Source: CAXBNB01 sp040151475
GTDB lineage: Bacteria; Bacteroidota; Bacteroidia; Cytophagales; Cyclobacteriaceae
Reading direction: 5' to 3'
NCBI RefSeq assembly: GCF_040151475.1
Contig: NZ_JBDKWG010000126.1
Location: 1 to 63,346, forward strand
Length of the DNA stretch: 63,346 nt
Positions 46,000 through 53,823 of the stretch are shown one piece after another; the first letter of the stretch is position 1, and every line of letters begins with the position of its first letter. The position numbers were made by a program, and so were the translations under genes. Under the pieces are notes generated by a model. That model had not been told where the DNA came from and made no database searches. It saw nothing but the letters and a program-made list of their open reading frames with translations.

Positions 46000-46033
46000 A
46001 AAAAAAAAGCCCACCATTCGGAGGGCTTTTTTT
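46000..46033 (-). terminator. Bidirectional terminator-like hairpin
   Basis: A-rich AAAAAAAGCCC and GGGCTTTTTTT pair around a 10-base loop. It lies 19 bp after the stop of the 46052 gene on the minus strand, and the T-run is present in both directions. Confidence 0.8.
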
Positions 46034-46051
46034 CTGTCCTTTTTGTTCTGT

Positions 46052-47116
46052 TTATCTTATAGACAGGCCTACTCCAAGTGATATTGTATTGTACGCCTGA
46101 ATGGTGTAGTCTCCATGAATAGTCAATATTGCCAGTTTCAACCTCATTCCTAAAGTTGCTCTTGCTCCACTGCTGTCAAAATTTTGATGAACGGGATCTT
46201 CTAGTATTAAAGGGAACAAAGGATCATCTGTCTCAATTTCATAAGTACCTAACATTTCTAGATTGGAAGAAACGCTGTTATAACCCAGTCCTGCATAAAA
46301 AGTAAGTACTGACAGTTTCTTAGATACCAATACCTGATAAGTAAGTGCATTTACATTGTAGCTTGCTGTGCCATCATCTGTAATATCAGAGCCAGACAAA
46401 TCAAAATCAGTAGTCAACTTAGTGTATCCCACAAATACAGACATGTCTATTGGCAATTGCTTTAAACCTGGTATCCATTGTTTGAAATCATGCATAATAC
46501 CAAAACCGATCAATCCAACTTCATACCCATCTTCTTCGCTTTTTTGAGTAGGAATATATCTTATTTTCAAATCCGTATTTTTAACCAAACCTAGTCCCAA
46601 CTGAACCATTGGTACTGGTACATAACCCCCAAAATCTTCCACGTCAATCCCCGGAGGAGCATCAAATGTCTGATCTACAGTATAATCTGTTCCATTCACG
46701 TTTTCAGTATAAGAAGTTTGTAACTGTTCAGATGTTTCTCCACCGAAGATTGTAGGTAAATTAGCAGAACCTCCTCCTACCAATCTCAGATTATTATACT
46801 TTGAAACTGTCGCATCAGAACCAATGAAATTAAAAAGCAAATCCTTTTGCGGTACTTTTGCTAAATTGGCAGTAACAGTTAAGTCAAACCCTAAAGATTT
46901 GTGTGTTTTTGCGGTATTATACCAGCCACTGGCCATACCATATCCGAAACCTTTGGCAAATGGGGAGATATATTCACCCAAAAAAGTATTGGCATCTTCT
47001 GCTCCGGCTTTAAGTACCTGATCAAAATCCAAATCCCCTTGTGCATTGACGTTTTGATTACACAACATACAGGCACCAACTAGAAGACCCAGAAAAATGT
47101 GTCTTAGATTAATCAT
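46052..47116 (-). CDS. DUF6588-like outer-membrane protein, copy 1
   Basis: 354 aa. Signal peptide about 1-25 (CNQNVNAQ). Family blocks shared with the next gene: SPFAKGFGYGMASGWYNTAKTH split as FGYGMASGWYNTAKTH, LRLVGGGSANLPTIFGG, QLGLGLVKNTDLKIRYIP and LHDFKQWIPGLKQLPID-like MHDFKQWIPGLKQLPID. The many alternating strands ending with an aromatic or aliphatic residue suggest a beta-barrel. I recall the family as DUF6588; its function is unknown. A terminator separates it from copy 2. Confidence 0.72.
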   Translation of the reverse strand: MINLRHIFLGLLVGACMLCNQNVNAQGDLDFDQVLKAGAEDANTFLGEYISPFAKGFGYGMASGWYNTAKTHKSLGFDLTVTANLAKVPQKDLLFNFIGSDATVSKYNNLRLVGGGSANLPTIFGGETSEQLQTSYTENVNGTDYTVDQTFDAPPGIDVEDFGGYVPVPMVQLGLGLVKNTDLKIRYIPTQKSEEDGYEVGLIGFGIMHDFKQWIPGLKQLPIDMSVFVGYTKLTTDFDLSGSDITDDGTASYNVNALTYQVLVSKKLSVLTFYAGLGYNSVSSNLEMLGTYEIETDDPLFPLILEDPVHQNFDSSGARATLGMRLKLAILTIHGDYTIQAYNTISLGVGLSIR

Positions 47117-47199
47117 ATTTTTTATTTTAAGTTTTAAAGTTTAAAATTAGGCCGAATATACAACAATCTGAAAACTTTCTATAAAATGAATAAAACAAA

Positions 47200-47228
47200 C
47201 AAGCCTTCCAAATTAACTGGAAGGCTTG
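47200..47228 (-). terminator. Intrinsic terminator after DUF6588-like copy 2
   Basis: CAAGCCTTCCA (47200-47210) pairs exactly with TGGAAGGCTTG (47218-47228) around a 7-base loop. On the minus strand it is followed by TTTGTTTTATT. It lies 27 bp after the 47255 stop. Confidence 0.8.
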
Positions 47229-47254
47229 CTATTCATCCAAAAAGTATATTTTTA

Positions 47255-48367
47255 TTAACTATTCTCTCTAAAAGTAAACCCCAGCCCCAGAGACAGGGTA
47301 TTGTACTTCTGAATGGTGTAATCGGCATTTAGAGTTAAAATGAAGAATTTCAACCTAAAGCCCAAAGTGGTTCGCATGCCACCTCCACCATTGAAATTAA
47401 GCATTACAGGATCGTCATTTCCCGAAACAGTTTGGTATTGAAAATAATTTGAAGTATTGTTCACATCTGTGAGTCTGAAGAGTTTATAATCTCCGTTTAC
47501 TACAAGAGAAGTGCTCACCGTATTGAAACCAATTCCGAAATAAGGAGTAAAAAAAGATATTTTTTTAGAAACCACAGCCTGAAATGTTGAAGCAGTTGCT
47601 TCAAATTCTGCCAAACCGTTTTTTACTTCCCAGTCTATACCATCATCATCTCCTCCTTCAAAATGATATTCTGCCTGCAATTTGGTAGTGCCTGCGAATA
47701 TGGATATGTCTATAGGCACTTGCCTGATTCCGGGAATCCATTGTTTGACATCATGAAGCACACCTATTCCGAACATTTTCACACTATAGTCTTCAAAATT
47801 TTGCTCAGGCACAAAGCGCAATTTGATGTCTGTATTTTTGAATATCCCAATACCCAACTGCAAGGTGGGAGCTGGCACTCCAACGAAGGGGACATCCTCC
47901 ACATCAAATCCACCAGGTGCATCAAACTCTTTAGTCTGTTCGTATTGATATGTTACTCCATCAATTTCAATTGACTGTGTAGTTTGCACCATTAGAATCT
48001 CACTGGTAGATCCTCCCACCAATGTAGGCATTTCGGTATTTCCACTAGCTCCTTTTACACGTAAAAAATTGTACTCCGAAGGATTGAAAGAAAACAACCT
48101 TTCAGAAGTTGGCATGTTGGCCACATTGAGTGAAAATGACAAGTCCATTCCAAAAGGTTTATGGGTTTTAGCTGTATTGTACCACCCTGCAGCCATGCCA
48201 TTGCTAAAAGACAACATCGCCGGGCTTACATAGTTTTCCAAATACAAAGCTGCATCGTCTGGAGTTCCTCTAAAAATATCAGCAAAATCCCCTTCTTGTG
48301 CATTGGCTGAAACAGCGTGTAAAAAGACAAGAAAAATTAAAATCAGTTTAATGGTCAGGCTTTTCAT
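47255..48367 (-). CDS. DUF6588-like outer-membrane protein, copy 2
   Basis: 370 aa. Signal peptide about 1-23 (LHAVSANAQ). It shares with copy 1 the blocks SNGMAAGWYNTAKTHKPFG, EMPTLVGGSTSEI, LQLGIGIFKNTDIKLRF and LHDVKQWIPGIRQVPIDIS, and a barrel-like C-terminus ending LSLGLGFTFRENS. The two copies are tandem on the same strand but each has its own terminator, so they can be regulated separately. Function unknown. Confidence 0.72.
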   Translation of the reverse strand: MKSLTIKLILIFLVFLHAVSANAQEGDFADIFRGTPDDAALYLENYVSPAMLSFSNGMAAGWYNTAKTHKPFGMDLSFSLNVANMPTSERLFSFNPSEYNFLRVKGASGNTEMPTLVGGSTSEILMVQTTQSIEIDGVTYQYEQTKEFDAPGGFDVEDVPFVGVPAPTLQLGIGIFKNTDIKLRFVPEQNFEDYSVKMFGIGVLHDVKQWIPGIRQVPIDISIFAGTTKLQAEYHFEGGDDDGIDWEVKNGLAEFEATASTFQAVVSKKISFFTPYFGIGFNTVSTSLVVNGDYKLFRLTDVNNTSNYFQYQTVSGNDDPVMLNFNGGGGMRTTLGFRLKFFILTLNADYTIQKYNTLSLGLGFTFRENS

Positions 48368-48585
48368 AATTTATTTTTTTGATAATACCAATATAAAGTT
48401 ACTGCGATTTTTACTCTTCTACAAAAGTTACCCTTTAACAAGGTAAGTCCTTATACAAGCCCCTAAAACCCTATTGTTTAAGCCTGCAAAGTATGAAGTG
48501 CAGAAGATATCAATTAGCAAGTACTAAATAATCAACAAATGCCTACCGTCTATGAAGACATAAACATTATTGATTGTAGTCTGCC

Positions 48586-48615
48586 TTGCTACTTCTGTTT
48601 TATAATTTACTTTTG
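48586..48615 (+). promoter_or_regulatory. Bacteroidota consensus promoter for the peroxiredoxin gene
   Basis: TTG at 48586-48588, exactly 19 bp, then TACTTTTG at 48608-48615: both boxes and the spacing match the Bacteroidota TTG-N19-TAnnTTTG consensus. It leaves a leader of about 40 bases before the ATG at 48659. It lies in the 291-bp divergent gap; nothing else was recognised there. Confidence 0.65.
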
Positions 48616-48658
48616 TGCAAAATTGAAACGCATTTATTAACTTTAAAACATAATATTA

Positions 48659-49288
48659 ATGTCATTAGTAGGAAAAAAAGCACCTTTATTTACTGCACCG
48701 GCAGTAATCAACGGAGAAGAAATTGTTGAAGATTTTTCATTGGAGCAGTACATTGGAAAGAATGAAGTAATATTCTTCTTTTATCCTAAAGATTTCACTT
48801 TTGTATGCCCAACTGAAATTTTGGCTTTTCAGGAAAAACTGGCTGAGTTTGAGAAAAGAGGAGTAGCGGTGGTAGGAGCTTCTACAGATACAGAAGAAAC
48901 ACACCTGGCATGGCTATGCACTCCAAAAAACCAAGGTGGAATTGAAGGAGTAACTTATCCAATAGTAGCAGATACAAGCAAGGTAATTGCAAGTAATTAT
49001 GGCGTATTGGCAGGTGATTGGGATTACGACGAAGAAGGAAGGCTTTCATTTACCGGGCTTCCAATAGCGTACAGAGGATCATTCCTGATCGACAAAGAAG
49101 GTACTGTAAGACACGAGACAATCAATGACCTTCCATTGGGAAGAAATATTGATGAAATGATTCGTTTGGTAGATGCGCTTCAGTATGTTGAAAAACATGG
49201 TGAAGTTTGTCCTGCAAACTGGGAAGAAGGAAAAGAAGCAATGCAAGCCACCAAAGAAGGTGTAGCAAGCTATTTGGCCTCTCACTAA
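48659..49288 (+). CDS. 2-Cys peroxiredoxin (AhpC/TSA family)
   Basis: Reduces peroxides with thiol electrons. Peroxidatic Cys50 is in FTFVCPTE at 47-53 and resolving Cys184 is in GEVCPANW. 209 aa with the typical C-terminal extension. It has its own consensus promoter and a terminator. The electron donor is not encoded here. Confidence 0.95.
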   Translation: MSLVGKKAPLFTAPAVINGEEIVEDFSLEQYIGKNEVIFFFYPKDFTFVCPTEILAFQEKLAEFEKRGVAVVGASTDTEETHLAWLCTPKNQGGIEGVTYPIVADTSKVIASNYGVLAGDWDYDEEGRLSFTGLPIAYRGSFLIDKEGTVRHETINDLPLGRNIDEMIRLVDALQYVEKHGEVCPANWEEGKEAMQATKEGVASYLASH

Positions 49289-49295
49289 TATTGAT

Positions 49296-49311
49296 CCTGA
49301 ACAAGTTCAGG
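49296..49311. repeat. Short palindrome after the peroxiredoxin gene
   Basis: CCTGAAC and GTTCAGG are exact complements around AA. No T-run follows. Such CCTGAACNNGTTCAGG units are, in my memory, frequent between Bacteroidota genes; this copy precedes the true terminator. Confidence 0.5.
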
Positions 49312-49335
49312 TTAAAATATAAAATACAGCAAAAG

Positions 49336-49359
49336 CCTCTCCATAGCGAGAGGTTTTTC
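49336..49359 (+). terminator. Intrinsic terminator
   Basis: CCTCTC (49336-49341) pairs with GAGAGG (49348-49353) and is followed by TTTTTCT. Ends the peroxiredoxin transcript just 15 bp before the next start codon. Confidence 0.7.
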
Positions 49360-49373
49360 TATTTTTGGCGATA

Positions 49374-50627
49374 ATGAGCGTTATACTATACAATCTGGGG
49401 ATTTCCACATTTAGCCTGCTGATTAAATTTGCTTCCGTTTTTAACCCGAAAGCTAAAAAACTATCCGAAGGAAGAAAAAATGTTTGGATTAAGCTGGAAC
49501 AATTTTCCCGAGAAAAACACAACCATGTCATCTGGTTTCATGCGGCTTCCTTAGGTGAATTTGAACAAGGAAGGCCAATAATCGAGAAGCTCAAACACCT
49601 TGATCCATCTTTAAAAATATTACTTTCTTTCTTTTCTCCATCAGGATATGAGGTGAGGAAAAACTATAATGGAGCTGATCTGGTGGTTTACCTTCCTGCT
49701 GACACATCAAAAAATGCAAAAAAGTTCATAGAACTGGCCAGGCCTGAAGTAGCTGTTTTCATTAAGTATGAATTTTGGTATCATTTTCTAAAAACCTGTG
49801 CAGACAATAAGGTTATAACACTCTCCGTTTCTTCCATTTTCAGAAAAAGCCAACCTTTTTTTAAGGTATATGGAGGATTGCACAGAAATATGCTGAAATG
49901 TTTTGACCATTTCTTTGTGCAGGACGACTATTCTCAAAAATTACTGGAAGACTCGGGTTTTAAAAACATTTCACTTTCCGGGGATACTCGATTTGACAGG
50001 GTGCTGGATATTGCCAGTCAAAAAAGAGAAATTAAGGAAATAGAGATGTTCAAGTCCGGAGAAAAAATGATGGTTTTGGGTAGCGTATGGCCAAGTGATA
50101 TGGAGGTCTTACTTCCATTTTTACAGACATATAAAAACAAATTAAAATTCGTCATTGCGCCACACAACATAGGTGAAAAAGATGTATTGGAAGTTGTAGA
50201 TCAAATTGGAGACGGTGTGGTGCGGTTTTCTAAAATTGGAAATAACTCTAACTCACTCAAGGATGCCCGTTTTCTAATCATTGACAATATGGGCATGCTC
50301 TCTTCGCTGTATGGGTATGGTGAATATGCCTACATAGGTGGTGCATTTAGAAAAACATTGCATAATACGCTGGAAGCTGCCACTCACGGTGTTCCGGTAT
50401 TCTTTGGTCATGACGAGACAAACGTAAAATTTAGAGAGGCAGGAGAACTTGCACAAACTGGTGCAGGAATTGCGGTACAAGATACTTCGGAGATGATAAA
50501 TAAGTTTGAAGCTCTATTTGCTAATGAGAAAAAAAGGCAACACCTTGGAGAAGTCGCTCAGAATTATGTGAAAAACAATACAGGAGCCACAGACATGATT
50601 GTTGAATACCTGAAAAACAAGATTTAA
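49374..50627 (+). CDS. waaA: 3-deoxy-D-manno-octulosonic acid (Kdo) transferase
   Basis: Adds Kdo to lipid A on the inner face of the inner membrane. The glycosyltransferase N-terminal block WFHAASLGEFEQGRPIIE is typical, as is GGAFRKTLHNTLEAATHGVPVFFG near the C-terminus. The first ~20 residues (VILYNLGISTFSLLIKFA) form a membrane anchor. 417 aa from ATG 49374; a TTG three codons earlier is less likely. The rsgA gene follows after 33 bp. Confidence 0.95.
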   Translation: MSVILYNLGISTFSLLIKFASVFNPKAKKLSEGRKNVWIKLEQFSREKHNHVIWFHAASLGEFEQGRPIIEKLKHLDPSLKILLSFFSPSGYEVRKNYNGADLVVYLPADTSKNAKKFIELARPEVAVFIKYEFWYHFLKTCADNKVITLSVSSIFRKSQPFFKVYGGLHRNMLKCFDHFFVQDDYSQKLLEDSGFKNISLSGDTRFDRVLDIASQKREIKEIEMFKSGEKMMVLGSVWPSDMEVLLPFLQTYKNKLKFVIAPHNIGEKDVLEVVDQIGDGVVRFSKIGNNSNSLKDARFLIIDNMGMLSSLYGYGEYAYIGGAFRKTLHNTLEAATHGVPVFFGHDETNVKFREAGELAQTGAGIAVQDTSEMINKFEALFANEKKRQHLGEVAQNYVKNNTGATDMIVEYLKNKI

Positions 50628-50660
50628 GATGCAATCCATAAAATCAATAAATTCACCCAA

Positions 50661-51584
50661 ATGAAAGGCACGGTAGTAAAATCCATGGGACTCTGGTATG
50701 TGGTAGCCGATGATTCCGGATTGGAATACAATTGCCGGCTGAAAGGGAAGTTCAAACTACAAGACAAAAAAATCACCAATCCAATAGCAGTAGGAGATTT
50801 TGTAACAATACAGCCCGACAATGCCAACTCTGAGTCATGGATTATAAATGACATCCTACCCAGAAAGAACTACATCGTTCGTAAGTCACCAAAGAAAAAA
50901 GGCTTTAGCCACATCATCGCTACCAACATGGATCAGGCAGTGCTAATTGCCACACTTGCCACTCCCAAGACTTCTTTTGGTTTTATCGATCGTTTTTTGG
51001 TAACGGCCGAGGCATTTAGAATTCCTGCCATTATTGTATTCAACAAAAAAGATCTCCTGAAAAAAGAAGAAATCAAAGAACTGGAAGATAAAATGATGGA
51101 ATATCAAATGATTGGCTATGACAGTTACATGGTTTCCGTTTTGGAAAATGAAGGTATGGATGATTTTAAATCCATCTTATCCAACAAAACTACCTTGCTC
51201 TCAGGACATTCCGGCGTAGGAAAGTCAACTCTCATAAATAGCCTGGTGCCTGAAGCTCATCAAAAAATATCTGAAATATCGGAATTTTCAAACAAGGGAA
51301 TACACACTACTACTTTTGCCGAACGGTTTTCTATAAATCAAAATACTCACGTAATAGATACACCCGGGATCAAAGAACTTGGCCTGGCAGAAATCGAAAA
51401 GGAAGAATTGACCCATTATTTTCCTGAGTTACGAAATTTATTTGGCAGTTGTAAGTTTCACAATTGTTCCCATACTCACGAACCCGGTTGTGCTATTGAA
51501 GAAGCTTATAAAACAGGTAGAATATCCCAGACAAGGTATGACAGCTATATCAGCATGCTTATGAGCGATGATAACAGGAGGTGA
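50661..51584 (+). CDS. rsgA: Ribosome small-subunit-dependent GTPase A
   Basis: Late-stage 30S assembly GTPase, circularly permuted. OB-fold at about 1-65, NKKD near 120, P-loop GHSGVGKSTLI near 180-190 after them, and the C-terminal zinc site CKFHNCSHTHEPGC. 307 aa, complete. Confidence 0.97.
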   Translation: MKGTVVKSMGLWYVVADDSGLEYNCRLKGKFKLQDKKITNPIAVGDFVTIQPDNANSESWIINDILPRKNYIVRKSPKKKGFSHIIATNMDQAVLIATLATPKTSFGFIDRFLVTAEAFRIPAIIVFNKKDLLKKEEIKELEDKMMEYQMIGYDSYMVSVLENEGMDDFKSILSNKTTLLSGHSGVGKSTLINSLVPEAHQKISEISEFSNKGIHTTTFAERFSINQNTHVIDTPGIKELGLAEIEKEELTHYFPELRNLFGSCKFHNCSHTHEPGCAIEEAYKTGRISQTRYDSYISMLMSDDNRR

Positions 51585-51590
51585 TTTTGA

Positions 51591-51941
51591 TTATGACAAT
51601 AATATCTCCGCAGGGATACCAAGCTTTTGATGCAATAAGCGCATAATAGGTGCTGTCAGTGGCTTTTTCCCATTCAATATTTGAGAAACATATCCTTTGC
51701 TTCCCAAAGTAGGCACAAAATCTTTTGCCCTCAAACCCAATTCGTCCATTTTCAATTTGATAGCTACCAATGGATCTGGTAAAGATATCTGATGGTGCTT
51801 ATCTTCATAATCCTTTATTAAAATCAATAACAACTCCAACTCATCTCCATCTGCTGTATTTGGCTTTGCTTCAAAGATTTGATCCACTCTATCCAGTGCA
51901 CAATCGTACTCTTTCTCTGATTTTAAAACTTTAATCTCCAT
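51591..51941 (-). CDS. higA: HigA-type antitoxin (XRE HTH)
   Basis: 116 aa. The C-terminal helix-turn-helix (LGLRAKDFVPTLGSKGYVSQILNGKKPLTAPIMRLLHQKLG, in parts: FVPTLGSKGYVSQILNG) is as in HigA. The N-terminal part is helical and probably covers the toxin. It follows the toxin gene by 4 bp, the toxin-first order typical of higBA. It should also repress the pair's promoter. Confidence 0.85.
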   Translation of the reverse strand: MEIKVLKSEKEYDCALDRVDQIFEAKPNTADGDELELLLILIKDYEDKHHQISLPDPLVAIKLKMDELGLRAKDFVPTLGSKGYVSQILNGKKPLTAPIMRLLHQKLGIPAEILLS

Positions 51942-51945
51942 AGCC

Positions 51946-52257
51946 TTATTTTTTTAATTGTACCTTCACCACATCTATTTTATCATACTCTTTATGAGTC
52001 CCAAACCACTTAATCTGAATAGCCTTATAAGCAAAATTAATTCTTACCACCAATCTGTATTTATTGCCTCCAATGTTAAACACGACCCTGTTATCTGCAA
52101 CAATACTTGCATTTTTGTAAACATTTTTAAGCTCGTTTGAATTATTAAAGTCTTCCCTTTTCAACTCATAATACCACTTTTTGAGTGGTTCAGCAGCCTC
52201 AGGATATTGCACGCAATACCTGTTTAATGTTCTTCTGGTAATTATGTTGAACATCAT
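51946..52257 (-). CDS. higB: HigB-type toxin, ribosome-dependent mRNA endonuclease family
   Basis: 103 aa from ATG 52257 (next codon is also ATG). Blocks: MFNIITRRTLNRYCVQYPEA at the N-terminus, LKNVYKNASIVADNRVVFNIGGNKYRLVV in parts (ASIVADNRVVFNIGGNKYRL) and IKWFGTHKEYDKI, typical of the HigB_toxin family related to RelE. A longer frame to 52320 overlaps the end of the neighbouring GT2 gene and adds no family residues, so it is rejected. Co-transcribed with the antitoxin. Confidence 0.85.
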   Translation of the reverse strand: MMFNIITRRTLNRYCVQYPEAAEPLKKWYYELKREDFNNSNELKNVYKNASIVADNRVVFNIGGNKYRLVVRINFAYKAIQIKWFGTHKEYDKIDVVKVQLKK

Positions 52258-52297
52258 GCAAATATACAAAAGTTTACCTATAGAAAACCTATTCTCA

Positions 52298-53269
52298 CTA
52301 ATAAAACCAGTAAGGTGCATTTTTTTTGACTAAACGAACCAGCTTCTGATACAGATTCCTTAGAAACGAAAAATCTATTTTCAGCCTGTTCAACAATTCC
52401 AACAAACGAAGGGTAATTGGCAAGGCTTTCATCTCCCGGTATAATGCAACAAACAATTTGGCTTCCTGATAGTTTCCTGAAAAAACAGAATGCCTGATTT
52501 CATATTCCAACCTTTTCCTAAGTGCTCTATTCTCCGATTCGGTTTTGTTTAGCGACTTTATCTTTTTACAAACCACATAAGTACTATACAATTGCTTGTC
52601 ATGTTTGGAGTATGCCTTTGACGACAGGGAATCTTCAAGCCTACGAACCAAAGTAAGCTTTTCAGGCTGATATGCATAGAGCCAGTCTCTTGATGACCGT
52701 ATCCAAAAATCGAAATCCTCATAAGCGAGGTTTTCATCGTATCCGTTCAACTGCTCCAAAACTTCTCTTTTCATCATCATGGACGGAGGTGGAATAAAAT
52801 AAGTACTTATCAGTTTTTCATATACATTGCCTGTATATGGTATGTGTTTCTTGTTAGAAAAATGATGACTCAATGGCTGGCCATTTCCATCTATATAAGC
52901 AACATCAGAATAGATTACCCCTGTACTATTGCTAGACTCTTCAAAAAAAGCAACCTGTTTTTCAATTCTGTCCTGAACCAACACATCATCTGCTGCCAAA
53001 TCAATAATGTATTTACCATTGGACCGAACAAAAGCCCTATTGAAGGCTTTTGTATTACCGACATTCTCAGGTAAGTAAAGAAAAGTGAACTGCTGGTTTT
53101 TCAATATTTGTTCGATCTCCCCTTTGCTTCCATCTGTACTGGCATCATCCACCACTATCAATTCTATGTTTGAATAGGTTTGGTTAAGTACAGACTGTAT
53201 GGCCTGAGATACATACTTTTCATGATTGTAGCAAAGACAGAATACAGAAACCAGAGGAAGTTTTTTCAT
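52298..53269 (-). CDS. GT2-family glycosyltransferase
   Basis: 323 aa. Opens with SVFCLCYNHEKYVSQAIQSV and IELIVVDDASTDGS (first acidic pair), followed by YIIDLAADDVLV (second). It lacks membrane segments at the C-terminus. Probably adds a sugar to a cell-surface glycan; acceptor unknown. It is 40 bp upstream of the HigBA pair on the same strand and may be its read-through promoter source. Confidence 0.92.
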   Translation of the reverse strand: MKKLPLVSVFCLCYNHEKYVSQAIQSVLNQTYSNIELIVVDDASTDGSKGEIEQILKNQQFTFLYLPENVGNTKAFNRAFVRSNGKYIIDLAADDVLVQDRIEKQVAFFEESSNSTGVIYSDVAYIDGNGQPLSHHFSNKKHIPYTGNVYEKLISTYFIPPPSMMMKREVLEQLNGYDENLAYEDFDFWIRSSRDWLYAYQPEKLTLVRRLEDSLSSKAYSKHDKQLYSTYVVCKKIKSLNKTESENRALRKRLEYEIRHSVFSGNYQEAKLFVALYREMKALPITLRLLELLNRLKIDFSFLRNLYQKLVRLVKKNAPYWFY

Positions 53270-53329
53270 TTCTATTTTGAATTCCTTGCGGAATAATGAG
53301 AAGCATTAAAAGCTCAATAAGCATTTCTC

Positions 53330-53359
53330 TTGCAATTTACTTTTTTATGGGTACTTTTG
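53330..53359 (+). promoter_or_regulatory. Bacteroidota consensus promoter just before the small membrane protein
   Basis: TTG at 53330-53332, exactly 19 bp, then TACTTTTG at 53352-53359. Only 9 bases separate it from the ATG at 53369, so the transcript would be almost or fully leaderless. Confidence 0.55.
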
Positions 53360-53368
53360 TGAACTTTT

Positions 53369-53725
53369 ATGAACAGGTTGCACAACATATTAAAGCACAA
53401 AACACTATTGATCGTCACAGGAGTGGTTATTGCCTTGGCAATAGTATCGGTACCTGTGCTGAAAAATTATGTAACCTGCCCTGTTGTAACCAAATGTGAA
53501 CAGACCGACAAGCAAGAGGACAAACAACCTGAAACTCAGGTTTCATCCTTTGATGCTGTAGCACCTGTTTTACAAATAAACTTCAACCTCGAAGAAATAC
53601 TCATTGAAGTATTTACCATTGAATACAATACAGTTCAATCTCAAATTTTAAAGTACATTTCAGAAACGCCTGAAAAGTTTCTGAAAATTCTGTTTAGGTG
53701 GATTATTTCACCAAACGCACCCTAA
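53369..53725 (+). CDS. Small membrane-anchored protein, unknown function
   Basis: 118 aa. One membrane segment or uncleaved signal at about 13-31 (LLIVTGVVIALAIVSVPVL), then a CPVVTKC pair of cysteines, a short acidic linker, and an amphipathic C-terminal part (LQINFNLEEILIEVF). No domain recognised. It precedes secDF by 98 bp on the same strand. Confidence 0.55.
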   Translation: MNRLHNILKHKTLLIVTGVVIALAIVSVPVLKNYVTCPVVTKCEQTDKQEDKQPETQVSSFDAVAPVLQINFNLEEILIEVFTIEYNTVQSQILKYISETPEKFLKILFRWIISPNAP

Positions 53726-53823
53726 TCATTCCAATATTTTTCCAGCAACCAACTGCAATCCATTAATCAATGGACTAGCAAATTTTTATATTATCAAATC
53801 AAAACTTTTTAATCTATAATAAA

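Noticed and set aside
52258..52266. TATATTTG promoter box before the HigB-type toxin
   Set aside because: The box lies one base from the start codon, so transcription would start inside the gene, and there is no TTG at 19 bp.
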